A stretch of DNA of 32,499 nt from Methanobrevibacter sp. (GCA_030539935.1 JAUNXF010000007.1:1-32499), one strand, 5' to 3'. Counted from the first letter of the stretch, positions 17,063-25,457 are shown. Notes: generated from the letters alone by a model not told the origin. Numbers and translations: made by a program.

Positions 17063-17179
17063 CTTTTTCTTTTTTATTTTATTTTTATAATCATTTAGTT
17101 TGATTAATGGCTCTCTTTTTTATGAAATTAGATTTATTGAAGGGCATTATGCATTTATTGATTATTTAACCTTATTAAG

Positions 17180-17228
17180 TTTAAATTAATTAATAAAATA
17201 TGTTTTTGATTTTATTAATTAATTTAAA
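17180..17228. repeat. 20-bp perfect inverted repeat upstream of the NSS gene
   Basis: The left arm (17180-17199, starting TTTAAATTAA and ending TAATAAAAT) is the exact reverse complement of the right arm (17209-17228). The 9-nt spacer is ATGTTTTTG. It sits 70 bp before the ATG of the first NSS transporter and can form either a long RNA stem or a dimeric operator. Confidence 0.7.
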
Positions 17229-17298
17229 TTATTTTCATTTAGTTTGAATTTAAGAATTTTATTGTATTATTGTTTATTATTTAATTTGTAGTGATTAT

Positions 17299-18780
17299 AT
17301 GGCATCTAGTAAAAGATCTGAGTGGAATAGTAATATTGCTTTTGTAATGGCAATGATCGGTTCTGCTGTTGGCTTAGGTAATATTTGGCGTTTCCCAAAT
17401 GTTCTGTATTCCAATGGTGGAGGATCATTTATGATTCCTTATATAGTATCATTATTCTTATTGGGAATCTCATTTGTATTGGTGGAATATGCAGTCGGAT
17501 TTAAATTCAAATCCTCTTTAATCAAGACATTATTCAGAGTCAAGTCTAATTTAGAGCCTGTAGCTTGGTTCATTGCACTTATTGTGTTTTTGATTACAAC
17601 CTATTACATCTGTGTAGTGGGCTGGGACTTAATATATGTTGTCTTAAGTTTCACTAAGGCATGGGGTTCAAATCCTGATTTGTTCTTTTCAAATAATGTA
17701 TTGCAGGCCTCCGATTCACTTTCAGGTATTTTTACTATTGTTCCATGGGTCTTCCTATCAGTGCTTGCCATTTGGGCAGTCGGATGGTTTATTGTGCAAA
17801 AAGACTTGAATGAGGGTATTGGTAAGGTAAGCAAGATTCTGCTCCCTATTCTCTGTGTCATTGTTGTTATCATTGTTGCATTTTCATTGACATTGCCTGG
17901 CGCTTCAATTGGTTATACTCAGATATTCACTCCAGATTGGTCTGCATTGACTAATCTTAATGTTTGGTTGGCTGCATTTGGCCAAATTGTATTTTCCCTT
18001 AGTTTAGGAATGTCAATTGCACTTACCTATGCAAGTTACCTTCCGGAAGGTTCCGAATTGACTAACAATGCTCTGATTGTAGCATTCTCCAATTCAGGAT
18101 TTGAAATATTCAATTCAATAGGAATATTTTCCATCCTTGGATTCATGACTCTATCAAGCGGCATTCCATTTAATGAATTGGTGACTGAAGGAACAGGCTT
18201 GGCATTTGTCGTTTTCCCAAAGGTCTTCAATATCATGGGTCCTTGGGCATCTGTAATTGGGCCATTGTTCTTCTTATGTATCTTATTTGCAGGCATTACA
18301 TCTGTAATGGCTCTGCTTGAGGTTGTGTGCTATTCAATCTCCGAGAAGTTTGACTTTTCAAGAAGGAAATCAGCAACAATTGTATGTGCTGTTGGATTCT
18401 GCATATCCTGCTTATTTGCAACAGCTTCTGGAAGCACACTCCTTGGAATATTTGATGCATTCTTGAATAACTTCGCCTTATTGTTTGCAATATTGATTGA
18501 GTGCATAATATTCGGTTGGATCTACAACTTCGACAATCTTGTTGAAACATTGAATAGGAATTCAACCATTAAGGTGGGCAGATTATGGAAAGCGGTGATT
18601 AAGTTCATTTTGCCAATCTGTATCTTTGGCTTATGGGCTCAAGGGGTTTACAACACTCTCTTAACTGGAGATTCTGTAAGTCATATAGTGATGCTCTGCT
18701 TGACTGTTGTTCTTATTGTAGTCCCTATTGTATTCACCAAATTGCCTGCCAAAAACAAGGATTTTTATAAAACAGACTAA
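17299..18780 (+). CDS. sodium-dependent transporter, NSS/SNF family
   Basis: A 493-residue LeuT-fold symporter expected to use sodium to import amino acids or similar solutes, with about 12 membrane helices. TM1 has the family signature GSAVGLGNIWRFP (residues 21-33), with N28 and R31 at the places of LeuT N27 and R30. TM6 has AAFGQIVFSLSLG. The region corresponding to LeuT N286 keeps Asn (AFSNSGFEI). TM8 has AGITSVMALLE, keeping the Thr/Ser pair of the Na2 site. By eye, therefore, both sodium sites look intact. Only a weak ribosome site (AGTGATT) precedes the ATG. The gene follows the antiporter after 288 bp with a large inverted repeat and has its own terminator, so it is probably monocistronic. 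Substrate unknown. Confidence 0.92.
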   Translation: MASSKRSEWNSNIAFVMAMIGSAVGLGNIWRFPNVLYSNGGGSFMIPYIVSLFLLGISFVLVEYAVGFKFKSSLIKTLFRVKSNLEPVAWFIALIVFLITTYYICVVGWDLIYVVLSFTKAWGSNPDLFFSNNVLQASDSLSGIFTIVPWVFLSVLAIWAVGWFIVQKDLNEGIGKVSKILLPILCVIVVIIVAFSLTLPGASIGYTQIFTPDWSALTNLNVWLAAFGQIVFSLSLGMSIALTYASYLPEGSELTNNALIVAFSNSGFEIFNSIGIFSILGFMTLSSGIPFNELVTEGTGLAFVVFPKVFNIMGPWASVIGPLFFLCILFAGITSVMALLEVVCYSISEKFDFSRRKSATIVCAVGFCISCLFATASGSTLLGIFDAFLNNFALLFAILIECIIFGWIYNFDNLVETLNRNSTIKVGRLWKAVIKFILPICIFGLWAQGVYNTLLTGDSVSHIVMLCLTVVLIVVPIVFTKLPAKNKDFYKTD

Positions 18781-18784
18781 TAAT

Positions 18785-18812
18785 TGATGGTTTTGATTAA
18801 CCATCATTCTTT
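18785..18812 (+). terminator. hairpin terminator after the first NSS gene
   Basis: TGATGGTT (18785-18792), a six-base loop and AACCATCA (18799-18806) form a perfect 8-bp stem four bases after the stop codon, followed by a T-rich run. Confidence 0.7.
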
Positions 18813-18835
18813 TATTTTCTTTATTTTTTATATTA

Positions 18836-18935
18836 TTCTATTTTAACTTTTTTTATTTTTTTTCATAGTTCAATTTTAACTTTTTTTATTTTTTTCATCG
18901 TTCCATTTTAACTTTTCTTAAATTTTTTCTTAAAA
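18836..18935. repeat. three ~33-bp tandem repeats between the two NSS genes
   Basis: Units start at 18836 (33 bp), 18869 (32 bp) and 18901 (degenerate end). Each opens TTC-x-ATTTTAACTTTT and runs into a T-rich tail; the first two end in CATAG and CATCG. They lie 3' of the first NSS terminator. Confidence 0.7.
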
Positions 18936-18967
18936 TAAGCAAATTTTTTAAATAATTAAAGCTTTAA

Positions 18968-18980
18968 TATAATTATATAA
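18968..18980 (+). promoter_or_regulatory. TATA-like region of the tailed NSS paralogue
   Basis: An AATTATATAATAA run at about 18970-18983, directly after a 14-bp palindrome (ATTAAAGCTTTAAT, 18955-18968), lies about 55 bp before the start codon. Transcription would begin near 19000, where CTTAC/GTAAG (19000-19004, 19015-19019) could make a small leader stem. Weak, positional evidence. Confidence 0.3.
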
Positions 18981-19032
18981 TAATAAAATTCTAAATTAAC
19001 TTACGAGATGTGATGTAAGATGGGTGATAATT

Positions 19033-21486
19033 ATGGTAAATAGATGGGATAATTCAACTGGCTTTTTAATAGCTATGATTGGAGCCATTATCGGATTGTC
19101 TGGGATTTGGAAATTTTCTTATCTCATGTATGAAAATGGTGGAGGAACATTCCTCATACCATATATTTTAGCTATTGTAGTCATGGCGATTCCTATTTTG
19201 GCATTGGAATTTGGAATAGGATTCAAATTTAAATCAAGCTTGCCTAAGATATTCTATAATATCAAATCTGAGTTTGAAATTATTGCTTGGTTTATTGTAT
19301 TCCTGATTTTCATAGTATTGATCTATTATACATGCATAATGTCTTGGGACCTTATCTACATCGTCCTTAGTTTATTTAAGGGATGGGGCGGCAATCCTAG
19401 TGTTTTCTTTACAACTACACTATTGCACAGCACCTCTAATCCATATGGTTTAACCTATCTTGTAGTTCCTATTGGAATAGGTCTGATAGTGGTATGGGGC
19501 TTGATTTATCTCTTCTCAAGAAAGGAAATCAATAAGGGAATATTGGCCATCAGCAAAATATCCCTAATATTGTCTTTTGTCTTGTTGTTGGGCATGCTTG
19601 TATTCTCTCTTCAATTGCCTGGGTCCCGCACTGGGATAATGGCGCTATTCAATCCGGATTGGTCTGTTTTATTGAATGTAAATGTTTGGCTGGCTGCATT
19701 TGGCCAACTGATATTCTCATACGGTTTAGGCTATGCAATAGCAAGCACATATTCCTCTTATATTCCAGAGGATGCCAAATTGATTGATTCTGCATGGATT
19801 ATTGTCTTGGTAAGCCTAATCTTTGAAGTGTTGGTTTCAGTTCTCCTATTTGCCATCATGGGCTATATGGCATTAGGAAGGAACATTCCTATAACCAGTT
19901 TGGTCAGCGACAGCTTTTCATTGATATTCGTTGTCTTCCCTAATGTTTTCAATATAATGGACCCATGGGTCTATATGGTGGCTCCAGCATTTTTCTTGCT
20001 TTTATTTGTTGGCAGCTTAAGCACCATTCTGGCCTTAATCGAGCCGTTGTCAAATGCAATCAGCGAGAAGTTTGGATGGAGCAGAAATAAGGCTGTCAGG
20101 CAACTTGTATTGGTCGGCTTATTCACTTCATTTATCTTTGCAACAGGTATGGGAGAATACCTTTTAAGAATCACAGACTCTTTCATAACTCAATTCGCAA
20201 TCATTTTAGGGGTTCTCCTTGAAATAATTGTTTTAGGTTGGGTTTATGACATTGAGGACATTCGCCTGTGCTTAAATGACAATTCATATATTAAGGTGGA
20301 CCAATCTTGGGTAATTACAATTAAGTTCATCATTCCAATCATTTTGACAATCATTTGGATTTTAGGGGTTTATGGCCTAATCCTTGTTGGAGATAGGCAA
20401 AGCCTGTTTGTCCAATCAATCATAGCTTCAATATTTGTCATTGTTCCTTTGGCATTAACTGTTATTCCATATAAGGTTGATTACTCTCTTGATTTATCAC
20501 AAGGGGGCAAGAATGGGGTCAATTACTTTAAAGAAAAGGAATATGTCGATAAAACCATGGATGATTATGCAGATGATTCTGATGAATCCAAGGAACATGG
20601 CTCATTGTTTGATAAAAATCCGTATAGTTCATTAAGGAACAGATTTAAAAGATCAGATAATGGGGATGATGAGATTGATGATGAAGATGATGAAGAATCT
20701 GACAGGAAATCAAAATCCAGACGTTTAAACAGGTTTGGAAGGTCTAAATCCAGTTCAGGTAAAAATGTGCTTAGAAATGTGGACCTGTCCTCTGAAGAAT
20801 TCGACTCCCCTTATGATGAAGATTTTGATGATAAGTACAATAATGGCAATTTTGATGAGTCACTCTCCAATTCCAGAAATCAATCAGACAATCCTAAAAA
20901 GAAATCAAAATCATTATTTGATAAGATAAACATGTTCAATAGGGATAAGGATGAGAATTTGGATGATGAATTCGATGATGACTTAAGCTTTGATGAGGAT
21001 TTCGGTGATGGGGATTATATCTCTCCTATCAAAGATAGAAAGTCCAATAGCCAAAGCAAGCCTAAGAAATCAAGGAATCATACATTCAAAAGTTCAGAAG
21101 ATGCAGATGTTTTTGATAATTTGGATTATTATGCTGAGGAACCTCAATCTAAAGCTCAGTCTAAAGCCCAATCCAAACCTAAATCTAAACCTAAATCCAC
21201 TTCTAAAAAACCTAAAGTTGAAGAGCCAATTGAGGAACCGGCTGAAGAGGACGAATATGATGACTTCAGTGATGATTTCTTTGATGATGGAGTATTTGGT
21301 GATGAAGGATATGAGTCACTATTGGATGATTATGTTGAAAAGCCTAAGAAAGCTAAGAAATCTTCCAGCAGTTCTTCTAAATCAAATTCCACTTCAAACA
21401 GGCCTAAAAGAAAATTGGATGATGAAGACGTATATTATGATTATGAAGGAAAAGGAGCAGATTCCGTTTTCAATTTGGATGAATAA
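19033..21486 (+). CDS. divergent NSS-family membrane protein with long acidic C-terminal tail
   Basis: An 817-residue protein. Residues 1-477 align by eye along their whole length with the upstream NSS transporter (about 12 helices). At the key places it differs. TM1 reads GLSGIWKFS where the upstream gene has GLGNIWRFP, so the LeuT N27 position is Gly, R30 is Lys and P32 is Ser. The N286 position is Ser (VSLIFEV), and TM8 reads VGSLSTI in place of AGITSVM, losing the T354 position. Residues ~480-817 are a cytoplasmic low-complexity tail rich in Asp, Glu, Ser, Lys and Asn, with SKAQ/SKPK repeats and a poly-Ser run. GGGTGATAATT precedes the ATG at 19033; an in-frame GTG lies at 19024. It may be a transporter of changed coupling or a nutrient sensor. 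Confidence 0.85.
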   Translation: MVNRWDNSTGFLIAMIGAIIGLSGIWKFSYLMYENGGGTFLIPYILAIVVMAIPILALEFGIGFKFKSSLPKIFYNIKSEFEIIAWFIVFLIFIVLIYYTCIMSWDLIYIVLSLFKGWGGNPSVFFTTTLLHSTSNPYGLTYLVVPIGIGLIVVWGLIYLFSRKEINKGILAISKISLILSFVLLLGMLVFSLQLPGSRTGIMALFNPDWSVLLNVNVWLAAFGQLIFSYGLGYAIASTYSSYIPEDAKLIDSAWIIVLVSLIFEVLVSVLLFAIMGYMALGRNIPITSLVSDSFSLIFVVFPNVFNIMDPWVYMVAPAFFLLLFVGSLSTILALIEPLSNAISEKFGWSRNKAVRQLVLVGLFTSFIFATGMGEYLLRITDSFITQFAIILGVLLEIIVLGWVYDIEDIRLCLNDNSYIKVDQSWVITIKFIIPIILTIIWILGVYGLILVGDRQSLFVQSIIASIFVIVPLALTVIPYKVDYSLDLSQGGKNGVNYFKEKEYVDKTMDDYADDSDESKEHGSLFDKNPYSSLRNRFKRSDNGDDEIDDEDDEESDRKSKSRRLNRFGRSKSSSGKNVLRNVDLSSEEFDSPYDEDFDDKYNNGNFDESLSNSRNQSDNPKKKSKSLFDKINMFNRDKDENLDDEFDDDLSFDEDFGDGDYISPIKDRKSNSQSKPKKSRNHTFKSSEDADVFDNLDYYAEEPQSKAQSKAQSKPKSKPKSTSKKPKVEEPIEEPAEEDEYDDFSDDFFDDGVFGDEGYESLLDDYVEKPKKAKKSSSSSSKSNSTSNRPKRKLDDEDVYYDYEGKGADSVFNLDE

Positions 21487-21497
21487 CCAAACTTTTG

Positions 21498-21541
21498 CCC
21501 AAGCTTTTTAGCCTTCGGCTAAAAACCTTGACCAAAATATT
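21498..21541 (+). terminator. conserved 44-bp 3' hairpin element, copy 1
   Basis: The copy starts 12 bp after the stop of the tailed NSS gene. Its structure is CAAG, a C·C mismatch, TTTTTAGCC, loop TTC, GGCTAAAAA, then CTTG, followed by ACCAAAATATT. CTTGACC (21527-21533) can pair instead with GGTCAAG (21558-21564), which would give an alternative fold. The same element is found on the other strand at 26386-26429. It is typed as terminator because of position, but no strong U run follows directly, so another 3' role is possible. Confidence 0.7.
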
Positions 21542-21738
21542 TTCATTGTTTGTGGTCGGTCAAGAATTGGTTTTCTTTTCTTTCATTTATTTTTATTTCA
21601 TTGCAACCACATCAGCGACTTGTTCTTCTTCATTTTTCTTTAAAAAATCTAAAATTATGCCTATTTTATTAAATTTTTTATAATAATATATATAAAGATA
21701 AAAACATAATTAATATTATCTTAAGAAAGGTGTATTAT

Positions 21739-22269
21739 ATGGATAAGAAAATGGCTATTTTAATGATTGCTATATTTTGTTTACTTTGTATCGGTTCATA
21801 TATGATATTTGAGCCTGGTAGGAATGTTACTTATCATCAGATCAATTTAACTAATTCCTGTTCCGCTGAGGTTCCGGTAACTGACAAGATATCCAATTAT
21901 ACGGATAATCTGGATATTCACTATTATTGTGACTATGACTACAATCTTAATATTACAAGTTTCAATAACGGATCTCCAGTTACAGCATCACAGGGGCTTC
22001 TTAGATTCAATAATATGAAGCAGGAAATTTTAGGCAAGGATAAGGTAACTGATGGCAATTTCACTTATTATAAAAACAATAATATAGGAACCTATACTGC
22101 TTTTGTTGAAGACCCATTGTCCAATAACTTTATTCTAATGTCTTCAAAGGATTTGACAATTCTACATAATGTCTATAACAGTCTGGAAGCTAGGATAATT
22201 GTTAGTGATTATGAATTGCAGGAGATGTACTCTGGAAATTCTTCCAATGATTCCTCTCACTATTATTGA
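21739..22269 (+). CDS. membrane-anchored extracellular protein, unknown
   Basis: A 176-residue protein with a short basic N-terminus (MDKK), one hydrophobic helix (about residues 5-25) that acts as an uncleaved anchor or signal sequence, and an extracellular domain of about 150 residues. The domain is Asn/Tyr/Ser-rich with at least six N-x-S/T sequons (NVT, NLT, NYT, NIT, NFT, NSS, NDS), so it is a likely substrate of AglB. Paired cysteines (NSCSAE and YYCDYDY) might form a disulphide. AAGAAAGGTG upstream supports the ATG at 21739 over the in-frame GTG at 21730. It lies alone between the tailed NSS gene and the ThDP enzyme. No family is recognised; the closing region with LMSSKDLTILHNVYNSL looks like small lipoprotein-like domains seen in methanogens. 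Confidence 0.7.
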   Translation: MDKKMAILMIAIFCLLCIGSYMIFEPGRNVTYHQINLTNSCSAEVPVTDKISNYTDNLDIHYYCDYDYNLNITSFNNGSPVTASQGLLRFNNMKQEILGKDKVTDGNFTYYKNNNIGTYTAFVEDPLSNNFILMSSKDLTILHNVYNSLEARIIVSDYELQEMYSGNSSNDSSHYY

Positions 22270-22342
22270 AATTCTTTGATTTTTATTTATTTTATTTATT
22301 CTTTATTTGATTATTTTATTTTATTTTATTTATGTGATTGAT

Positions 22343-24169
22343 ATGAATACTGCAGAAGCATTGGTTAAATTGCTTGAAGAAGATAGTGTTAGGCATATAT
22401 TTGGACACCCTGGAGAACAGATACTCCCATTCTATAAGGCTTTGAAGGATTCTTCAATTGAGCATATTCTCACAAGACATGAACAGGGTGCTGTTCATGC
22501 TGCAGATGCTTATGCCCGTTCATCAGGCAATTATGGATTATGCATTTCCACTGCAGGCCCCGGAGCTATGAATCTGGTTATGGGTTTGGCCACTGCATTT
22601 AAGGATTCAGTGCCTCTTCTCGTTATCACTGGAGATAATGACTACTCTAAAAAGGATGAGGATATCTTTCAAAACTCTCCAATCAATAATGTTTTTGAAA
22701 ATATCACCATCAGGAGTTTCCATCCATCCTCCGGCAAATCAGCTATTTTTAATTTAATCGAAGCTTTAGTCATACTTCGCAAATGCCCTAAAGGGCCGGT
22801 TCATATTAATCTCTCTAAGGATGTTCTCCTTGAAGGCATTGATCTTGATGCCATTGACCTTAATGAGATGATCGGTTCCTTTGATTATCCTATTTTTGAA
22901 GGCCTTGACTGTACTCTTGGTTCTGATTTGGAGATATTTGATAAAAAAATTTCCGGTTTTGATGACATTTACAGATTAGTGGATATTTTTGACAGATATT
23001 TCATTCATCATGATGGAAAACTGATTTTCAACAAGGGTCTTTATGTCAAATCTGATGATTCTAATAAAAATGCATTGGAAGATGTAGATAAAGGTATCAA
23101 ATTAGCTATTGAAAAAGTTAAGGTTGCAGAAAAACCATTAATCCTTGTAGGAAATGGCATAGTTTGGGGAAAAGCTATTAAAAAATTAAGCACTTTTGTA
23201 AGTAAAACATGGGTGCCTATTGCCACAACTTTTCACTCTAAGGGAATCATCAGTGAAAGCGATAAATTGAACCTTGGAATCGTCGGACTTCGAGGAACTT
23301 CACTTGCCAATTATGCATATGAGAATTCGGATTGCATTTTGGTTTTAGGTGCAAGATTGTCTGAGCGTACCATTGCATCCTGTGACTATGATATTGTTCG
23401 TGATAAGATCATTCATGTAAATGTTGATGGGAATTGTCTTAAGGGCAGTATTAATCTTTGTATGGATGCTTCTGATTTCTTGGATTTATTATTGGATGAA
23501 ATAGAGTCTAAGAATTATAAGGATAAGGATTACATATTGTATTCAGACTGGATCAATGAGATCTATTCCAATTATGAGGAATTGGTTGTTGATGGTATTG
23601 ATGAGATGGAGGAGAATTACATTCCATTAAGGCCTCCTTATGCAATCAATAAGATTGTAAATGCATTCAAAGGCAGCTATTTCCTATCAGATGCAGGTAC
23701 CCATACCACCTGGACAACCTTGCTTTCAAAGAATGATAAGTTTGGAAAGCTTTTGTTCTCTGGAGGATTTGGGCCTATGGGCTATGGTCTTCCTGCCTCC
23801 ATTGGTGTGGCAACTGCACACCCTGATGATATGGCGGTTGTCATCTGCGGTGATGGGGATATCCAAATGGTCATTCAGGAATTGGCAACTATTAGGGAAT
23901 ATGATTTGAATATAGTCATTTTCATTATAGACAATTCACAATTAGGCATCATTCGCCAATGGGAAGAGACAGTTTATGATATGGGCAAGTATCAGATAGA
24001 CTTGTCAAATCCAGACTTTGTAAAATTGGCAAATGCTTATGGCATTGATTCTATGAAGGTGGAGTCTCGAGAGGATCTTGAATTGGCTATTGATAAGGCA
24101 TTCAATTCCAATCATGCATTCTTGGTGGATGTTTGTGTATGTGAAGAGAATATTCCATTGCCTAAATAG
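22343..24169 (+). CDS. thiamine diphosphate enzyme, acetolactate synthase large-subunit type
   Basis: A 608-residue ThDP-dependent enzyme. The PYR domain has the catalytic glutamate E47 (TRHEQGAVHAADAYAR). The C-terminal PP domain has the cofactor motif G503-D-G-D through N531, followed by SQLGIIRQW. The RQW tryptophan is typical of acetohydroxyacid synthases, which make acetolactate or acetohydroxybutyrate for branched amino acids. Between the PYR domain and the central domain (about residues 180-260) lies an extra acidic stretch of about 70 residues not usual in IlvB. No small regulatory subunit (ilvN) or ilvC is adjacent. The reaction is therefore not certain, and another 2-oxoacid decarboxylase is possible. 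The frame is open from 22307; the ATG at 22343 is chosen because TGTGATTGAT precedes it and the family starts at MNTAEAL. Confidence 0.85.
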   Translation: MNTAEALVKLLEEDSVRHIFGHPGEQILPFYKALKDSSIEHILTRHEQGAVHAADAYARSSGNYGLCISTAGPGAMNLVMGLATAFKDSVPLLVITGDNDYSKKDEDIFQNSPINNVFENITIRSFHPSSGKSAIFNLIEALVILRKCPKGPVHINLSKDVLLEGIDLDAIDLNEMIGSFDYPIFEGLDCTLGSDLEIFDKKISGFDDIYRLVDIFDRYFIHHDGKLIFNKGLYVKSDDSNKNALEDVDKGIKLAIEKVKVAEKPLILVGNGIVWGKAIKKLSTFVSKTWVPIATTFHSKGIISESDKLNLGIVGLRGTSLANYAYENSDCILVLGARLSERTIASCDYDIVRDKIIHVNVDGNCLKGSINLCMDASDFLDLLLDEIESKNYKDKDYILYSDWINEIYSNYEELVVDGIDEMEENYIPLRPPYAINKIVNAFKGSYFLSDAGTHTTWTTLLSKNDKFGKLLFSGGFGPMGYGLPASIGVATAHPDDMAVVICGDGDIQMVIQELATIREYDLNIVIFIIDNSQLGIIRQWEETVYDMGKYQIDLSNPDFVKLANAYGIDSMKVESREDLELAIDKAFNSNHAFLVDVCVCEENIPLPK

Positions 24170-24240
24170 TGGTTTAGAGAGAATATTTTATTGCCTAAAT
24201 AGTGGTTTAGATTGGATATTTTATTGCCTAAATGGTGTTA
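24144..24240. repeat. 33-bp tandem repeat copying the 3' end of the ThDP gene
   Basis: Three units: 24144-24176 (spans the last codons and stop), 24177-24209 (33 bp) and 24210-24240 (31 bp). All share ATTGCCTAAAT-x-GTG and a following TTTAGA or TTAGA step. They fill the whole 68-bp gap between the ThDP gene and the convergent ORF, whose stop codon lies in the last unit. Confidence 0.85.
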
Positions 24241-24594
24241 GAGGGAACATTTCTCTATGAACTGTTCCAATAATCTGTTTTTGTTTTTTTCTACAAATGA
24301 ATCATATCTTTCATCAATTGATTCGATTCTGCAATCATTTTCATTGTCTGTTTTGGTCTCCAACAGGTAAGCTATTGGCTCTATATCCAAATGGGAGATG
24401 AAGTTTTCACTGTTGCTGTTATATTTTATAAATTCTTTTAACTTGTCTATTCTGCTTTTAGATGGATTTGCTTCAATTGAAATAATGTCCACCTTGAAAA
24501 TGAAGTAGATATTATCGCCAAATACTGGAATAGCTTCGCTAAATTCGTATATTGTTTCTTTATTGAAGCTATTTATTATTTCCATTCCATCCAT
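24238..24594 (-). CDS. hypothetical protein, third gene of the GerW/DUF2953 set
   Basis: A 118-residue soluble, acidic protein with no signal peptide. An N-terminal half of alternating strands (TIYEFSEAIPVFGDNIYFIF, then KVDIISIEANPSKS) is followed by a helical half (RIDKLKEFIKYNSNSENFI and IDERYDSFVEKNKNRLLEQF). No family is recognised. The frame also contains a GTG at 24603, but the ATG at 24594 has GTGATTGAT just upstream, the same site as used by the ThDP gene, and is preferred. It begins 12 bp after the stop of the DUF2953 gene on the same strand, so it is almost certainly translated from the same mRNA. Its 3' end enters the 33-bp tandem repeat. Confidence 0.65.
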   Translation of the reverse strand: MDGMEIINSFNKETIYEFSEAIPVFGDNIYFIFKVDIISIEANPSKSRIDKLKEFIKYNSNSENFISHLDIEPIAYLLETKTDNENDCRIESIDERYDSFVEKNKNRLLEQFIEKCSL

Positions 24595-24605
24595 ATCAAT
24601 CACTT

Positions 24606-25457
24606 CTAATTGTTTTCGCTTTCATTGACTACTTCTTCTTCAACAATAGTAGGTTCCTGTTCTTTTACAGCTTCCTCTTCTTCTTCATTCCCTTTATCTT
24701 TAGCTTTCTTTTGCCTATAAAGTTCTTTAATTAATTCTATAATGTTCTTTTCAGTCAATAGGAGTAAGCTGTAGATTATTATAAGCAGCAAATTTATTTT
24801 TAGTTCTAGTATTCCCTCAAAATCAATTATAACTTCATTAAATCTAGGTTCTACAGTGAGCAGTGTTGGCTTTTTGCTGTTTACAATGGCGCCTATTGAC
24901 CAGATCCAACTTGCTATCTTTACAGTTGTTGTGTGGTCGCTAAGGCCGAGTATTAAGTGGCCTTCAAGCTTCTTTAGATTGATTGCCTTTAGAAGCTTAT
25001 TCAGGTAAGCCTTCAATTCCCTTTTAGATTTTTTCAGTTCCTTTAGTATTGGCTTATATTCCCTATACTTTTCTCTTAAGCTTTTTTCCTCTTCTTCCTC
25101 TTCAGGTTCTGAAGTTTTGTCATCTTCTGCCTTATCTTTTGAACTTTTGCCGGTTTGTGCCTTATCTTCAGATTTTGAACTTTTCTCTTCTGATTTGGCA
25201 TTTTTATCCTTAGATTTGGAGTCATCCTCTTCAGATTCTTCGGAATCTTCATCTGGATTGGACCTGATGATGTTGATTATTCCTTCATTTCCTGCTCTCT
25301 TAAAAATAGGTATTTTCAGTATGGTCACTTTAAATTCATATTTGACCATACCCTTTTCCTTTCCAACAGCCAAAAAGATTCTTATGCCGTTGTAAAGTAT
25401 GATGCAAAATATGAGAATTAAGGCGATTAATATAATTAAAAAAAGATTAAAGTTCAT
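24606..25457 (-). CDS. DUF2953 membrane protein (YtfI-like)
   Basis: A 283-residue protein with an N-terminal hydrophobic helix (residues 4-28), an amphipathic region (KYEFKVTILKIPIFKRA), a low-complexity Ser/Lys/Glu/Asp segment (about 67-125), a helical basic stretch, and the DUF2953 core (GLSDHTTTVKIASWIWSIGA, then TVEPRFNEVIIDFEG). A second hydrophobic helix (about 220-240) and an acidic tail follow. In Bacillus the DUF2953 protein YtfI is encoded beside YtfJ/GerW, the same pairing as here (98-bp gap to the GerW gene upstream). Their molecular function is not known. AAGGCGATGAAAA precedes the ATG. The long acidic linker interrupts the usual spacing between the first helix and the core. Confidence 0.78.
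   Translation of the reverse strand: MNFNLFLIILIALILIFCIILYNGIRIFLAVGKEKGMVKYEFKVTILKIPIFKRAGNEGIINIIRSNPDEDSEESEEDDSKSKDKNAKSEEKSSKSEDKAQTGKSSKDKAEDDKTSEPEEEEEEKSLREKYREYKPILKELKKSKRELKAYLNKLLKAINLKKLEGHLILGLSDHTTTVKIASWIWSIGAIVNSKKPTLLTVEPRFNEVIIDFEGILELKINLLLIIIYSLLLLTEKNIIELIKELYRQKKAKDKGNEEEEEAVKEQEPTIVEEEVVNESENN

Noticed and set aside
21495-21683. 62-residue frame after the tailed NSS gene
   Set aside because: It runs through the 44-bp hairpin element and a T-rich stretch; no ribosome site.
24144-24240. possible CRISPR array
   Set aside because: Units are directly adjacent with no distinct spacers, and no cas gene is nearby. The same holds for the repeats at 18836 and 26248.
24078-24260. 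60-residue frame with a repeated 'IFYCLN' word
   Set aside because: The repetition is the 33-bp tandem repeat read in another frame; the ThDP enzyme frame is clearly the coding one.
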